A stretch of DNA of 64,000 bases from Burkholderia aenigmatica (GTDB taxonomy: Bacteria; Pseudomonadota; Gammaproteobacteria; Burkholderiales; Burkholderiaceae): NCBI RefSeq assembly GCF_902499175.1, contig NZ_CABVQC010000023.1, positions 1 to 64,000 of the forward strand, written 5' to 3'. The position numbers were made by a program, and so were the translations under genes. The notes beneath the pieces were generated by a model, which worked only from the letters and a program-made list of their open reading frames with translations, was not told the origin of the DNA and made no database searches. Shown here one piece after another: positions 31,365 to 41,749 of the stretch. Positions within the stretch are counted from its first letter, which is position 1; every line of letters begins with the position of its first letter.

Positions 31365-31730
31365 TTACGCAGCCTGCGTCCCGCACCCGGGGCAAAACCG
31401 CGCGTCGTCCGCCAGCGCCGAGTGGCAGCGGCTGCAGGACTTGCCGCGTTGCGCGGCACCGCACTGCGCGCAGAAGCGCGCATCGGTCGCATTGAGCGCG
31501 CCGCAGCCCGCACAGGCAAGCCGGCTCAGCGGCACGTTACCGCCCTGCCCGCTTCGACTGTCGGCCGGCGCCTGCCAGCCCCAGCCGTGGCGATCGCGGC
31601 CGCGCGCATCATGGCCGCCATGCCCGTCCTGGCGCTGCCCGCCGTGATGCCCGCCACCGTGCCCACTGTTGCCGTGCCCGCCGCCATGACCACCGCCGTG
31701 GCCGCCCAGGATTCGTTTCAGAAAGCTCAT
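31365..31730 (-). CDS. His/Gly-rich double zinc-ribbon protein
   Basis: A 121-residue protein in two parts. Residues 11-49 are a run of Gly and His (HGGGHGGGHGNSGHGGGHHG), able to bind several metal ions. Residues 73-116 hold four CxxC pairs (C73/C76, C87/C90, C99/C102, C113/C116), forming two zinc ribbons. No signal peptide or membrane helix is present, so it is cytosolic. It starts 10 bases after the stop of the heavy-metal ATPase on the same strand, so both are co-transcribed. A role as a metal buffer or donor for the pump is an inference. Confidence 0.8.
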   Translation of the reverse strand: MSFLKRILGGHGGGHGGGHGNSGHGGGHHGGQRQDGHGGHDARGRDRHGWGWQAPADSRSGQGGNVPLSRLACAGCGALNATDARFCAQCGAAQRGKSCSRCHSALADDARFCPGCGTQAA

Positions 31731-31740
31731 CGCCTGCTCC

Positions 31741-34398
<2,658 letters not shown>

Positions 34399-34427
34399 GA
34401 CAACCTCCTGAATGGCTAACGGTGTAG

Positions 34428-34458
34428 AGTTAACACCCTGAAGCCACTACAAGGTCAA
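34428..34458 (-). promoter_or_regulatory. MerR-type promoter/operator of the metal ATPase
   Basis: TTGACC (34453-34458) and TTAACT (34428-34433) are separated by 19 bases, longer than the usual 17 as in all MerR-activated promoters. The spacer holds the dyad ACCTTGTAGTGGCTTCAGGGT, close to known CadR/PbrR sites. The MerR regulator would twist this spacer when metal binds. Confidence 0.9.
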
Positions 34459-34478
34459 CCCTTACACGGGAGAAAGGC

Positions 34479-34910
34479 ATGAAGATCGGCGAACTGGCCA
34501 AAGCGGCCCGCTGCACACCCGAGACGATCCGTTTCTACGAGAAAGAGGGTCTGATGCCGGATGCGGAGCGCACCGACTCGAACTACCGCAACTACACCGA
34601 CGTGCACGTCGAACGGTTGCGCTTCATCCGCAACTGCCGCGCGCTCGACATGGCACACGACGAAATCCGCGCGCTGCTGCAGCTCACCGACACGCCGGCC
34701 GATCCGTGCGATTCGATCAATTCGCTGCTCGACGAACACATCGGACACGTCGATGCGCGCCTCGCGGAACTCACGCATCTACGCGACCAGCTCACCGAAT
34801 TGCGCCGCCAGTGCGTCGGCGAGCATTCGGTCGAGGATTGCGGCATCGTGCACGGTCTCGCGACGATGGAAACCGTCGCCCCGGCCGCGAAGCGCTCGCA
34901 CCTCGGCTGA
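34479..34910 (+). CDS. MerR-family metal-responsive regulator, CadR/PbrR-like
   Basis: A 143-residue MerR protein. The N-terminal winged helix (MKIGELAKAARCTPETIRFYEKEGLM) is followed by a dimer helix and the metal-binding loop. Cys77 (DPCDSIN) , Cys112 (RRQC) and Cys121 (EDCGIVHGL) correspond to the three Cys of CadR/PbrR that bind Cd, Pb or Zn. Divergent from the ATPase across 80 bases with a 19-bp spacer promoter. It activates the pump gene and probably represses itself. Confidence 0.92.
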   Translation: MKIGELAKAARCTPETIRFYEKEGLMPDAERTDSNYRNYTDVHVERLRFIRNCRALDMAHDEIRALLQLTDTPADPCDSINSLLDEHIGHVDARLAELTHLRDQLTELRRQCVGEHSVEDCGIVHGLATMETVAPAAKRSHLG

Positions 34911-34940
34911 AACCCTTGTGAAATATGATAGCCTGGTTGA

Positions 34941-34978
34941 GAATAGTTATATTCTTACTAGATATATCATAACTATTC
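34941..34978. promoter_or_regulatory. AT-rich inverted repeat abutting the padR start codon
   Basis: GAATAGTTAT (34941-34950) and ATAACTATTC (34969-34978) form a perfect 10-bp inverted repeat with an 18-base spacer holding GATATATC. It ends at the base before the ATG. The patch is AT-rich in a GC-rich genome and fits a PadR operator and promoter. It leaves no room for a Shine-Dalgarno. Confidence 0.65.
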
Positions 34979-35551
34979 ATGTCCACTAGCCGTCCGTCCC
35001 CGCTCGCGCTGGCCGTCCTCGCGACGCTCACCGAAACGCCGATGCATCCGTACGGGATGCTGCAGCAACTGAAGGCTCGCGGGTACGACGAAGTCGTCAA
35101 CGTGCGGCAGCGCACGAGCCTCTATCAGACGATCGACCGGCTGCTGCGCGACGGGATGATCGCCGTGCACGACACCGAGCGGGATGGCGCGTTTCCGGAG
35201 CGCACGCTGTATGCGCTAACCGAAGCCGGGCACACGGCCGGGCAGGCGTGGCTGCATGCGCTGCTCGCGGAGCCCGCGCGTGAATTCCCGGCATTCGGCG
35301 CCGGTCTCGCGTTCCTGCCGCTGCTCGACGCGGAAGATGCACGCCATCAGCTCGAGCTTCGGATCGCCCGGCTCGACGCCGAGCGCGAGCGCCTCGAAAC
35401 GCTGCGCGCCACCGCGCAGGCCGATCAGGTGCCGCGCCTGTTCCTGCTGCAGAACGAGCACGCGCTCGTGCTGCTCAATGCCGAACTCGAATGGGCACGC
35501 AGCGTCGTCGAACACCTGAAGATCGGCGCGCTGCGCTGGGTGAATGGTTGA
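34979..35551 (+). CDS. PadR-family transcriptional regulator
   Basis: A 190-residue PadR protein: the N-terminal winged helix reads LALAVLATLTETPMHPYGMLQQL and LYQTIDRLLRDGMIAVHDTERDG, then a C-terminal coiled-coil region (LELRIARLDAERERLETLRA) for dimerisation. The ATG at 34979 fits the family N-terminus but has no Shine-Dalgarno; a strong inverted repeat abuts it, so translation may be from a leaderless or very short-leader mRNA. No target gene is adjacent in the same direction, so autoregulation is the only clear role. Confidence 0.88.
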   Translation: MSTSRPSPLALAVLATLTETPMHPYGMLQQLKARGYDEVVNVRQRTSLYQTIDRLLRDGMIAVHDTERDGAFPERTLYALTEAGHTAGQAWLHALLAEPAREFPAFGAGLAFLPLLDAEDARHQLELRIARLDAERERLETLRATAQADQVPRLFLLQNEHALVLLNAELEWARSVVEHLKIGALRWVNG

Positions 35552-35596
35552 CGGGTCGCGCAGGCCGATCCACACGAACCAGGGGGATCGGCCCCG

Positions 35597-37027
35597 TTAA
35601 AGCACCTTGCCGGGATTCAGGATGCCGAGTGGATCCAGCGCGGCCTTCAGGCGTCGCATCAGCCCGATTTCCGCGTCGCTGCGCGTGTGCGCGAGATAAG
35701 GACGCTTGAGCACGCCGATCCCGTGCTCGGCCGACACCGAACCACCCACGTCCCGCACCACCGCGTACACGCAGTGATCGAGCGCGTCGAGGTCCGCGTC
35801 GGTCATCCCGGCCAGCGACACGCCGATATGCACGTTGCCGTCGCCGACATGGCCGAAGAACAGACACGCAACGTCCGGCCAGCGCGCCCGCAACGCCGCC
35901 TCGCAGCGCTCGGCGAACGCGCCGAGCTCGCCGGTCGGCAGACTCACGTCGAAGTTGACGAGATGCGGCAGCGCATCGATTGCGAGGCCTTCGCGCAACG
36001 TCCACAGGTCGCGCGCCTGCCGCTCCGACGTCGCGAGCACCGCATCCTCCACGAGCCCTGCGTCGAACCCCGCCGCGAGGCCGGTTTCCAGCGCATGATG
36101 CGCGTCGCCGCCCGGTGCGCTCGTCGCACATTCGATCAGGATCGCGAATCCATCGTCGCCGACAAACGGCGCCGAAACACCCGGCGTATGACGTGCAACG
36201 TAGTCGTAGAACGCCGGCCACATCGCCTCGAAGCTGACCACTTCCGGCAGCATGCGCACGCGGTTCCACAGCGCGACCACCGCGTCGTAGTCGCGCACGC
36301 GGCACAGCGCCGTGGCCGGCGCGGCCAGCAACGGATGCAGCCGCAGCACGGCGCGCGTGACGACACCGAGCGTCCCTTCGCTGCCGATGAACAGCTGCTT
36401 CAGGTCGTAGCCCGCGTTGTTCTTCAGCATCCGGTTCATCGACGACACGACCGTGCCGTCCGCGAGCACGGCCTCGAGCCCGAGCACTTGCTCGCGCATC
36501 ATTCCGTAGCGGATCGCGCGCGTGCCGCCCGCGTTGGTCGCCAGCATGCCGCCGATCTGGCATGAGCCGCGCGCCCCGAGATCGACGCCGAACGTGAAAC
36601 CGGCCGCTTCCGCGGCTTCCTGCACCGTCTGCAGCGGCGTTCCCGCGCGTACCGTCATCGTGCCGGCCGCCGCGTCCAGCGCTTCGATACCCGCGAAGCG
36701 TTCCATCGACAGCACGACCTCGCCGCCGAGCGCGACCGCGCCACGTGCGAGCCCCGTCAGGCCACCCTGCGGCACGACCGGCTGGCCGAGCCGCGCGCAC
36801 AGCGCGAGCGTGCGCGACACATCGTCGACGCTGCGCGGGCGCACCAGCGCGCGCGGCCGCACGCCGGCCGGCTCGTTGTACGCGGTGAAATAGCGCGGAT
36901 CGATGTCGGCCGCGCGCGTGACGAGTGCATCGCCCAGTTCGGCGACGAGCACGGCTTCGAGTGCGTCACCCGACAGCGATGCGCCGCCCTGTTCGCCACC
37001 CGCGGCGGCCGTATTCCGGTTCTGCAT
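35597..37027 (-). CDS. FAD-binding oxidase/dehydrogenase (2-hydroxyacid type, GlcD/DLD-like)
   Basis: A 476-residue flavoenzyme of the VAO family. The N-terminal FAD-binding domain (about 55-235) has VVPQGGLTGLARGAV and DLGARGSCQIGGMLATNAGGTRAIRYG. The C-terminal domain ends with FFGHVGDGNVHIG, SAEHGIGVLKR and DPLGILNPGKVL. These residues define the D-lactate/glycolate/2-hydroxyglutarate dehydrogenase group. It is the last gene of aminotransferase-binding protein-oxidase on the minus strand, starting 13 bases after the previous stop. A 2-oxo or 2-hydroxy acid link with the aminotransferase is likely; the exact acid is not known. Confidence 0.9.
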   Translation of the reverse strand: MQNRNTAAAGGEQGGASLSGDALEAVLVAELGDALVTRAADIDPRYFTAYNEPAGVRPRALVRPRSVDDVSRTLALCARLGQPVVPQGGLTGLARGAVALGGEVVLSMERFAGIEALDAAAGTMTVRAGTPLQTVQEAAEAAGFTFGVDLGARGSCQIGGMLATNAGGTRAIRYGMMREQVLGLEAVLADGTVVSSMNRMLKNNAGYDLKQLFIGSEGTLGVVTRAVLRLHPLLAAPATALCRVRDYDAVVALWNRVRMLPEVVSFEAMWPAFYDYVARHTPGVSAPFVGDDGFAILIECATSAPGGDAHHALETGLAAGFDAGLVEDAVLATSERQARDLWTLREGLAIDALPHLVNFDVSLPTGELGAFAERCEAALRARWPDVACLFFGHVGDGNVHIGVSLAGMTDADLDALDHCVYAVVRDVGGSVSAEHGIGVLKRPYLAHTRSDAEIGLMRRLKAALDPLGILNPGKVL

Positions 37028-37040
37028 CGCGCGGCCCCGC

Positions 37041-37829
37041 TTACTTCGCCGAGATGTCGATATCGCCGAAATACTTCAGGCCGAGCGACTTCACCGTGCC
37101 GTCCGCCTTCAGCTTGTCGATCGCCGCATCGAGCTTCGCTTTCAGCGCGCTGTCGCCTTTACGCAGCCCGAATGCGATGCCGCTGCCGAGGATCTTGTCG
37201 TCGTGCACCGGCTGGCCGACGAACGAGAAGCCCTTGCCGTCCGGACGCGACAGGAAGCCGCGCTGGCCGGACGGCGCGAGCACGAGCGTCGCGTCGAGGC
37301 GGCCCGACACGAGGTCCGCATACGCCTGGTTCTGGTCCTGGTACGCGACGATCGCGACGCCGGCCGGCTCCCAGTGCGCCTTCGCGAAGGTCTCCTGGAT
37401 CGATGCCTGCAGCACGCCAACGCGCTTGCCCTTCAGCGATTCCGGCGTCGGCAGCAGGCCGCTGCCGGTGCGCGCGATCAGCTGGGTCGGCACGCGATAG
37501 ATGATCGTCGTGAAATCGATCGCCTGGCGGCGCTGCTCGGTCGCGTTCATTGCCGAATTGATCGCGTCGAACTTGCGCCCCTTCAGCGCGGGAATCAGGC
37601 CGTCGAACGACGTCTCGACCCATTTGCACGACAGCTTCGCCGTCTGGCAGACGGCATTGCCGACGTCGATGTCGAAGCCCTGCAGGTCGCCGCTCGGCGC
37701 TTTCGATTCGAACGGCGGATATTGCGCCTCGAGGCCGAAGCGCAGCGTCTGCGCGTCGGCGAGCGCCGCGCCCGAGCCGAGGGCGCACGCCAGTGCGAAT
37801 GCGAGTTTCAGGGTGGCCGTGTGCTTCAT
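37041..37829 (-). CDS. ABC transporter periplasmic binding protein for polar amino acids
   Basis: A 262-residue type II solute-binding protein. The signal peptide (MKHTATLKLAFALACALGSGAALA) is followed by TLRFGLEAQYPPFESKAPSGDLQGFDIDVGNAVC, the standard opening of HisJ/ArtJ-like proteins, and KPRVGVLQ-type sequence further on. It captures a cationic or polar amino acid in the periplasm. No permease or ATPase gene is adjacent, so it must feed a transporter encoded elsewhere. CAGGAGATCACG precedes the ATG. It lies 57 bases after the aminotransferase stop, in one transcript. Confidence 0.9.
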   Translation of the reverse strand: MKHTATLKLAFALACALGSGAALADAQTLRFGLEAQYPPFESKAPSGDLQGFDIDVGNAVCQTAKLSCKWVETSFDGLIPALKGRKFDAINSAMNATEQRRQAIDFTTIIYRVPTQLIARTGSGLLPTPESLKGKRVGVLQASIQETFAKAHWEPAGVAIVAYQDQNQAYADLVSGRLDATLVLAPSGQRGFLSRPDGKGFSFVGQPVHDDKILGSGIAFGLRKGDSALKAKLDAAIDKLKADGTVKSLGLKYFGDIDISAK

Positions 37830-37886
37830 CGTGATCTCCTGTGTCTGGTCGGTGCGACGCTCCCGTCGCCGGTTCCCGTACGGGCC

Positions 37887-39041
37887 TTACAGCGAACGCA
37901 GCCGCCGCGCGCCTTCGACCAGCGTCGCGTCGTCTTTCGAAAAACTGAGCCGGATCACGCCGGCATCGGTGCCGTCGGTATAGAACGCCGACAGCGGAAT
38001 CGTCGCGACACGCGCGTCGCGGATCAGGCGCAGCACGAAATCGCTGTCGCTTTCATCCGAGAAGTGCCGGAAGCGCGCGAGCATGAAGAACGAGCCTTCG
38101 CTCGGCAGCAGCTCGAAACGCGAATCGGCCAGCTCGCGCGCGAGCAGGTCGCGCTTGGCCTGGTAGAACGCCGACAGGCCGAGATAGCTGTCCGGCCGCG
38201 CGAGAATTTCCGCGAACGCGACCTGCATCGGTGTGTCGGCCGCGAACACCATGAACTGGTGCACCTTGCGGATCTCGTCCATCAACTCGGCCGGCGCGAC
38301 GCAATGGCCGACCCGCCAGCCCGTCACGTGGAACGACTTGCCGAACGACGACACGATCACGCTGCGCTCGGCCAGCTCGCGATGGCGCGCCACGCTCTGG
38401 TGTTGCGCGCCGTCGAACACGACGTGCTCGTAGACCTCGTCGGACAGCACCACGATCCCCGTGTCGCGCGTGAGCTGCGCGAGCCGTTCGAGATCGTCGG
38501 CGGAAAACACGGTCGCGGTCGGGTTGTGCGGCGTGTTCACGATGATCATCCGCGTGCGCGGGTTGATCGCCGCGGCCACCTCGTCCCAGTTCACGCGGAA
38601 ATGTTCGGGCGACAGCTTGATCGCCACCGGCGTCGCGCCCTGCAGCCGCACGATCGGCGCATAGCTGTCGAACGACGGCTCGAAGTAGATCACCTCGTCG
38701 CCCGGATGCACGAGCGCGCTGATCGCCGCGTAGAGCCCTTCGCTCGCGCTCGCGATCACCGTGATCTCGGTGGCCGGGTCGTAGCGCGCGCCGTACAGCG
38801 CCTCGGTCTTTTCGGCGAGCCGCTCGCGCAGCGCCATCACGCCGGCCATCGGCGCGTACTGGTTGTGCCCGTCGCGCATCGCACGCGCGACGCCTTCGAC
38901 GAGCGCCGGATCGGGCGCAAAATTCGGCGCACCCTGCGACAGGTTCAACGCATCGTGCCGAGCAGCCAATTGGCCGATCACCGTGAAGATCGTCGTCCCG
39001 ACGTCGGGCAGTTTCGAACGGGGCGCGGTGGCGCTTTGCAT
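37887..39041 (-). CDS. Class I PLP-dependent aminotransferase (MetC/YbdL-like methionine aminotransferase type)
   Basis: A 384-residue fold-type I aminotransferase. The N-terminus PDVGTTIFTVIGQLAARHDALNLSQGAPNF and YAPMAGVMALRERLA fit the YbdL methionine aminotransferase subgroup. PLP is held by SDEVYEHVVFDG (conserved Asp/Tyr) and the Schiff-base Lys in SSFGKSFHVTGWRVG. NPHNPTATVF is the phosphate-side loop. The ATG at 39041 has GGAGGAGT upstream; the frame runs further up but is not family-like. It is first in the three-gene operon. Confidence 0.9.
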   Translation of the reverse strand: MQSATAPRSKLPDVGTTIFTVIGQLAARHDALNLSQGAPNFAPDPALVEGVARAMRDGHNQYAPMAGVMALRERLAEKTEALYGARYDPATEITVIASASEGLYAAISALVHPGDEVIYFEPSFDSYAPIVRLQGATPVAIKLSPEHFRVNWDEVAAAINPRTRMIIVNTPHNPTATVFSADDLERLAQLTRDTGIVVLSDEVYEHVVFDGAQHQSVARHRELAERSVIVSSFGKSFHVTGWRVGHCVAPAELMDEIRKVHQFMVFAADTPMQVAFAEILARPDSYLGLSAFYQAKRDLLARELADSRFELLPSEGSFFMLARFRHFSDESDSDFVLRLIRDARVATIPLSAFYTDGTDAGVIRLSFSKDDATLVEGARRLRSL

Positions 39042-39228
39042 GACTCCTCCTTCTGATGTCCTTCGGGCGGCCCCGCGCGGCGCGCGCGGCCTGCATCTGC
39101 CGCATGATTTAGCCCGAGCCAATATCGGCGGACAATCGAAAGTTCGTCATGGCGGCCATGCATTTTTCTCATGGCTCGCGAAGAGGAGCATGGAGCGGCA
39201 AGGCTCACCTGCCAGGCTGACATGCGAA

Positions 39229-39912
39229 TCAGGCATTTCCCCTAGGCTGGCCAGCCGCCGCCAGATAGGCGAGCAGCACGGCCCGCAGTTCGTCGCGCAG
39301 CGTGGCGAGGTCGAATGCGGGCCCGAGCGTCAGCAACGCCTGCGAGAGCCCGCCGTAGCAGATCGTGTGCGCCATCCGCGCGAGCCCGTCGAGCCGCGCG
39401 GCCGGCGGCGGATCGGCCGCGTGCGCGAGCGCGTCGCGCCACAGCGCGACATACGCGTCGTAATGCCGGCGGTAGGCGGTGAGCGGCGACACCTGCCGCT
39501 CCAGCGCAAAGAGCGCGCCCCACAGCGCCGCGTCGGCGCCGATCGCCTCGACCTGCAAGTCGACGAGCGCGGCGGCGAGTTCGGCCCGTGGCGCACCGCG
39601 CCGTCGCGCCACGGTGTCGCGCAGCCGGTCGGCCAACGCCAGCACGTGCCGGTGGATACAGAGCGCCGCGAGGCTCTGCTTGTCGCCGAAATACTCGTAG
39701 AAGGTGCCGATGCTGACACCCGCGACGGCCGCGATCTCGCGAATCGTCGCCTTCGCGTAGCCGCGTTCGAGCAAAAGCTGAACGAACGCCTGCTGCAGCG
39801 CGTCCGAACTCGCCTGCGCGCGCGACTGGCGCGGCCGGCGGCGCAAGGCGGGCGCGGGTTGCGCCGCCGGCTGGCCGGGCGGCGCCGGAACCTGAACATG
39901 TCGCGGCGGCAT
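39229..39912 (-). CDS. TetR-family transcriptional regulator
   Basis: A 227-residue TetR protein. A Pro/Arg-rich tail of about 30 residues precedes the helix-turn-helix ALQQAFVQLLLERGYAKATIREIAAVAGVSIGTFYEYFGDKQ (residues about 38-80). The C-terminal ligand domain has a low-similarity helical bundle. The start at 39912 is used because the frame upstream overlaps the divergent gene's leader. It faces an acyl-CoA dehydrogenase/ligase pair across 121 bases, so acyl-CoA-responsive repression of those genes is a fair guess. Confidence 0.88.
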   Translation of the reverse strand: MPPRHVQVPAPPGQPAAQPAPALRRRPRQSRAQASSDALQQAFVQLLLERGYAKATIREIAAVAGVSIGTFYEYFGDKQSLAALCIHRHVLALADRLRDTVARRRGAPRAELAAALVDLQVEAIGADAALWGALFALERQVSPLTAYRRHYDAYVALWRDALAHAADPPPAARLDGLARMAHTICYGGLSQALLTLGPAFDLATLRDELRAVLLAYLAAAGQPRGNA

Positions 39913-40033
39913 ATTTGCTACTCTGGAAATCAGCAGGGAATGCGTTTTACCGGGGGCCGGAACCGGCGCCGACGCGCCATTCGTGGGGCATGGCGCCGGC
40001 CGCCCGCGAAGCATGAGACCGGAGACAACCTCG

Positions 40034-41686
40034 ATGACCGAATCGACTCACGCCGTCACGAACCAGTTTGACGAACTGGTCGACTATAACCTCTTCGCGA
40101 CGGACATCGCGCTGCGCGACGCGCTCACCCGCGCGGGCGCCGACTGGGCCATGCCGCAGCTCGACGCGTACGGCGCGCGGCTCGGCAGCGCCGACACCGC
40201 ACGGCTCGCCGACGCAGCGAACCGCCACACGCCGGAACTGAACACGTTCGACCGGCGCGGCCGGCGCATCGATCGCGTCGACTTCCATCCGGCCTGGCAC
40301 ACGCTGCTCGGCCAGTACCGCCACGAAGGCTTCGTGTCGCTCGCGTTCCGCGAGTCGCGCCGCGGCCGCTGGGCCGCGACTGCGGCCGGCTTCTACCTGC
40401 ATGGTCAGATCGAGGCCGGCACGCTGTGCCCGGCGACGATGACGCAGGCCGCAATCCCCGTGCTGCAGAAGGAGCCCGCGCTGTGGGCGCTGCTGCGCGA
40501 CAAGCTCTACAGCGACGACTACGATCCGCGCGACGTGCCGGTCGCCGACAAGCGCTCGATCTGGTTCGGCATGGGCATGACCGAGAAACAGGGCGGCTCC
40601 GACGTGCGCGCGAACACGACGCTCGCGACCGCCGTGGGCGCGGGTGGTCGCGGCGGCGAATACCGGCTGCGCGGCCACAAGTGGTTCTTCTCCGCGCCGA
40701 TGTGCGATGCGCACCTCGTCGTCGCGCGCACCGAAGCCGGCAGCCCGTCGTGCTTCTACGTGCCGCGCTGGCGCCCGGACGGCACGAAGAACGCGGTCGA
40801 GATCCAGCGGCTGAAGGACAAGGTCGGCAACCGCAGCAACTCGAGCAGCGAGATCGAGCTGAACGACGCGTGGGGCATCATGCTCGGCGACGAAGGTCGC
40901 GGCATTCCGACCATCATCGAAATGGCCACCTACACGCGGCTGAACTGCGTGCTCGGCAGCGCGGCGATGCTGCGCCAGGGCGTCGTGCAGGCGATCGCGT
41001 ACACGCGCCAGCGCCATGCGTTCGGCCGCGCGCTCGCCGAGCAGCCGCTGATGCGCACCGTGCTCGCCGATCTCGCGCTCGAAAGCGAAGCGGCGCTTTC
41101 GCTGTCGATGCGTCTCGCCGACGCGTTCGAGCGCGACGACTCGCCGCGCGAACGCGCGTGGAAGCGCATCGTCACGCCCGCCGCAAAATTCTGGGTGTGC
41201 AAGCGCGCGGTCGAATTGACCGGCGAAGTGATGGAAGTGTTCGGCGGCAACGGCTATGTCGACGACGGCCCGATCGCGCGGCTGTTCCGCGAGGCGCCCG
41301 TCAACTCGATCTGGGAGGGCTCGGGCAACGTGATGTGCCTCGACGTGCTGCGCGCGATCTCGCGCGAACCCGACGCGGCCGCCGCGCTGTTCGCCGAACT
41401 CGCCGACCTCGGCGCGGGCGAACCGCGCATCCGCGCGGCGCTCGATACGCTGCGCGCGATGCTCGCGGCGCCGGCCGACACGCTCGAGGCGTCCGGCCGC
41501 GTATTCGCGCAGCGGCTCGCGGTGGTCGCGCAGGCATGCCTGCTGCGCCGCGACGCGCCGGCGGCCGTCGCCGATGCATTCGTCGCGACGCGGCTCGCCG
41601 CGCCCGACTGGGGCCGCATCGCGGGCGGCTTCGACCCGCACGCGATCGACGTCGCCGCGCTGCTGCAGCGCGCGTACCCGGCCTGA
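40034..41686 (+). CDS. AidB-like acyl-CoA dehydrogenase
   Basis: A 550-residue flavoprotein of the acyl-CoA dehydrogenase family, longer than typical members and similar to AidB (541 in E. coli). It has ITQAAIPVLQ-type N-terminal helices, GMGMTEKQGGSDVRANTT in the FAD/substrate site, YRLRGHKWFFSAPMCDAHLV, and VMEVFGGNGYVDDGPIARLFREAPVNSIWEGSGNV, where Glu in RLFREAPVNSIWEG takes the place of the catalytic region. AidB binds DNA as well as flavin; that role here is not tested by sequence. GGAG at 40021-40024 supports the ATG at 40034. It is followed after 60 bases by an acyl-CoA ligase. Confidence 0.88.
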   Translation: MTESTHAVTNQFDELVDYNLFATDIALRDALTRAGADWAMPQLDAYGARLGSADTARLADAANRHTPELNTFDRRGRRIDRVDFHPAWHTLLGQYRHEGFVSLAFRESRRGRWAATAAGFYLHGQIEAGTLCPATMTQAAIPVLQKEPALWALLRDKLYSDDYDPRDVPVADKRSIWFGMGMTEKQGGSDVRANTTLATAVGAGGRGGEYRLRGHKWFFSAPMCDAHLVVARTEAGSPSCFYVPRWRPDGTKNAVEIQRLKDKVGNRSNSSSEIELNDAWGIMLGDEGRGIPTIIEMATYTRLNCVLGSAAMLRQGVVQAIAYTRQRHAFGRALAEQPLMRTVLADLALESEAALSLSMRLADAFERDDSPRERAWKRIVTPAAKFWVCKRAVELTGEVMEVFGGNGYVDDGPIARLFREAPVNSIWEGSGNVMCLDVLRAISREPDAAAALFAELADLGAGEPRIRAALDTLRAMLAAPADTLEASGRVFAQRLAVVAQACLLRRDAPAAVADAFVATRLAAPDWGRIAGGFDPHAIDVAALLQRAYPA

Positions 41687-41749
41687 TGCCCTTTCGGATC
41701 GCTTAGCACCGCCCAGTTCGCCTTCGTTCGCCCGCCCGGAGCCCTGATG

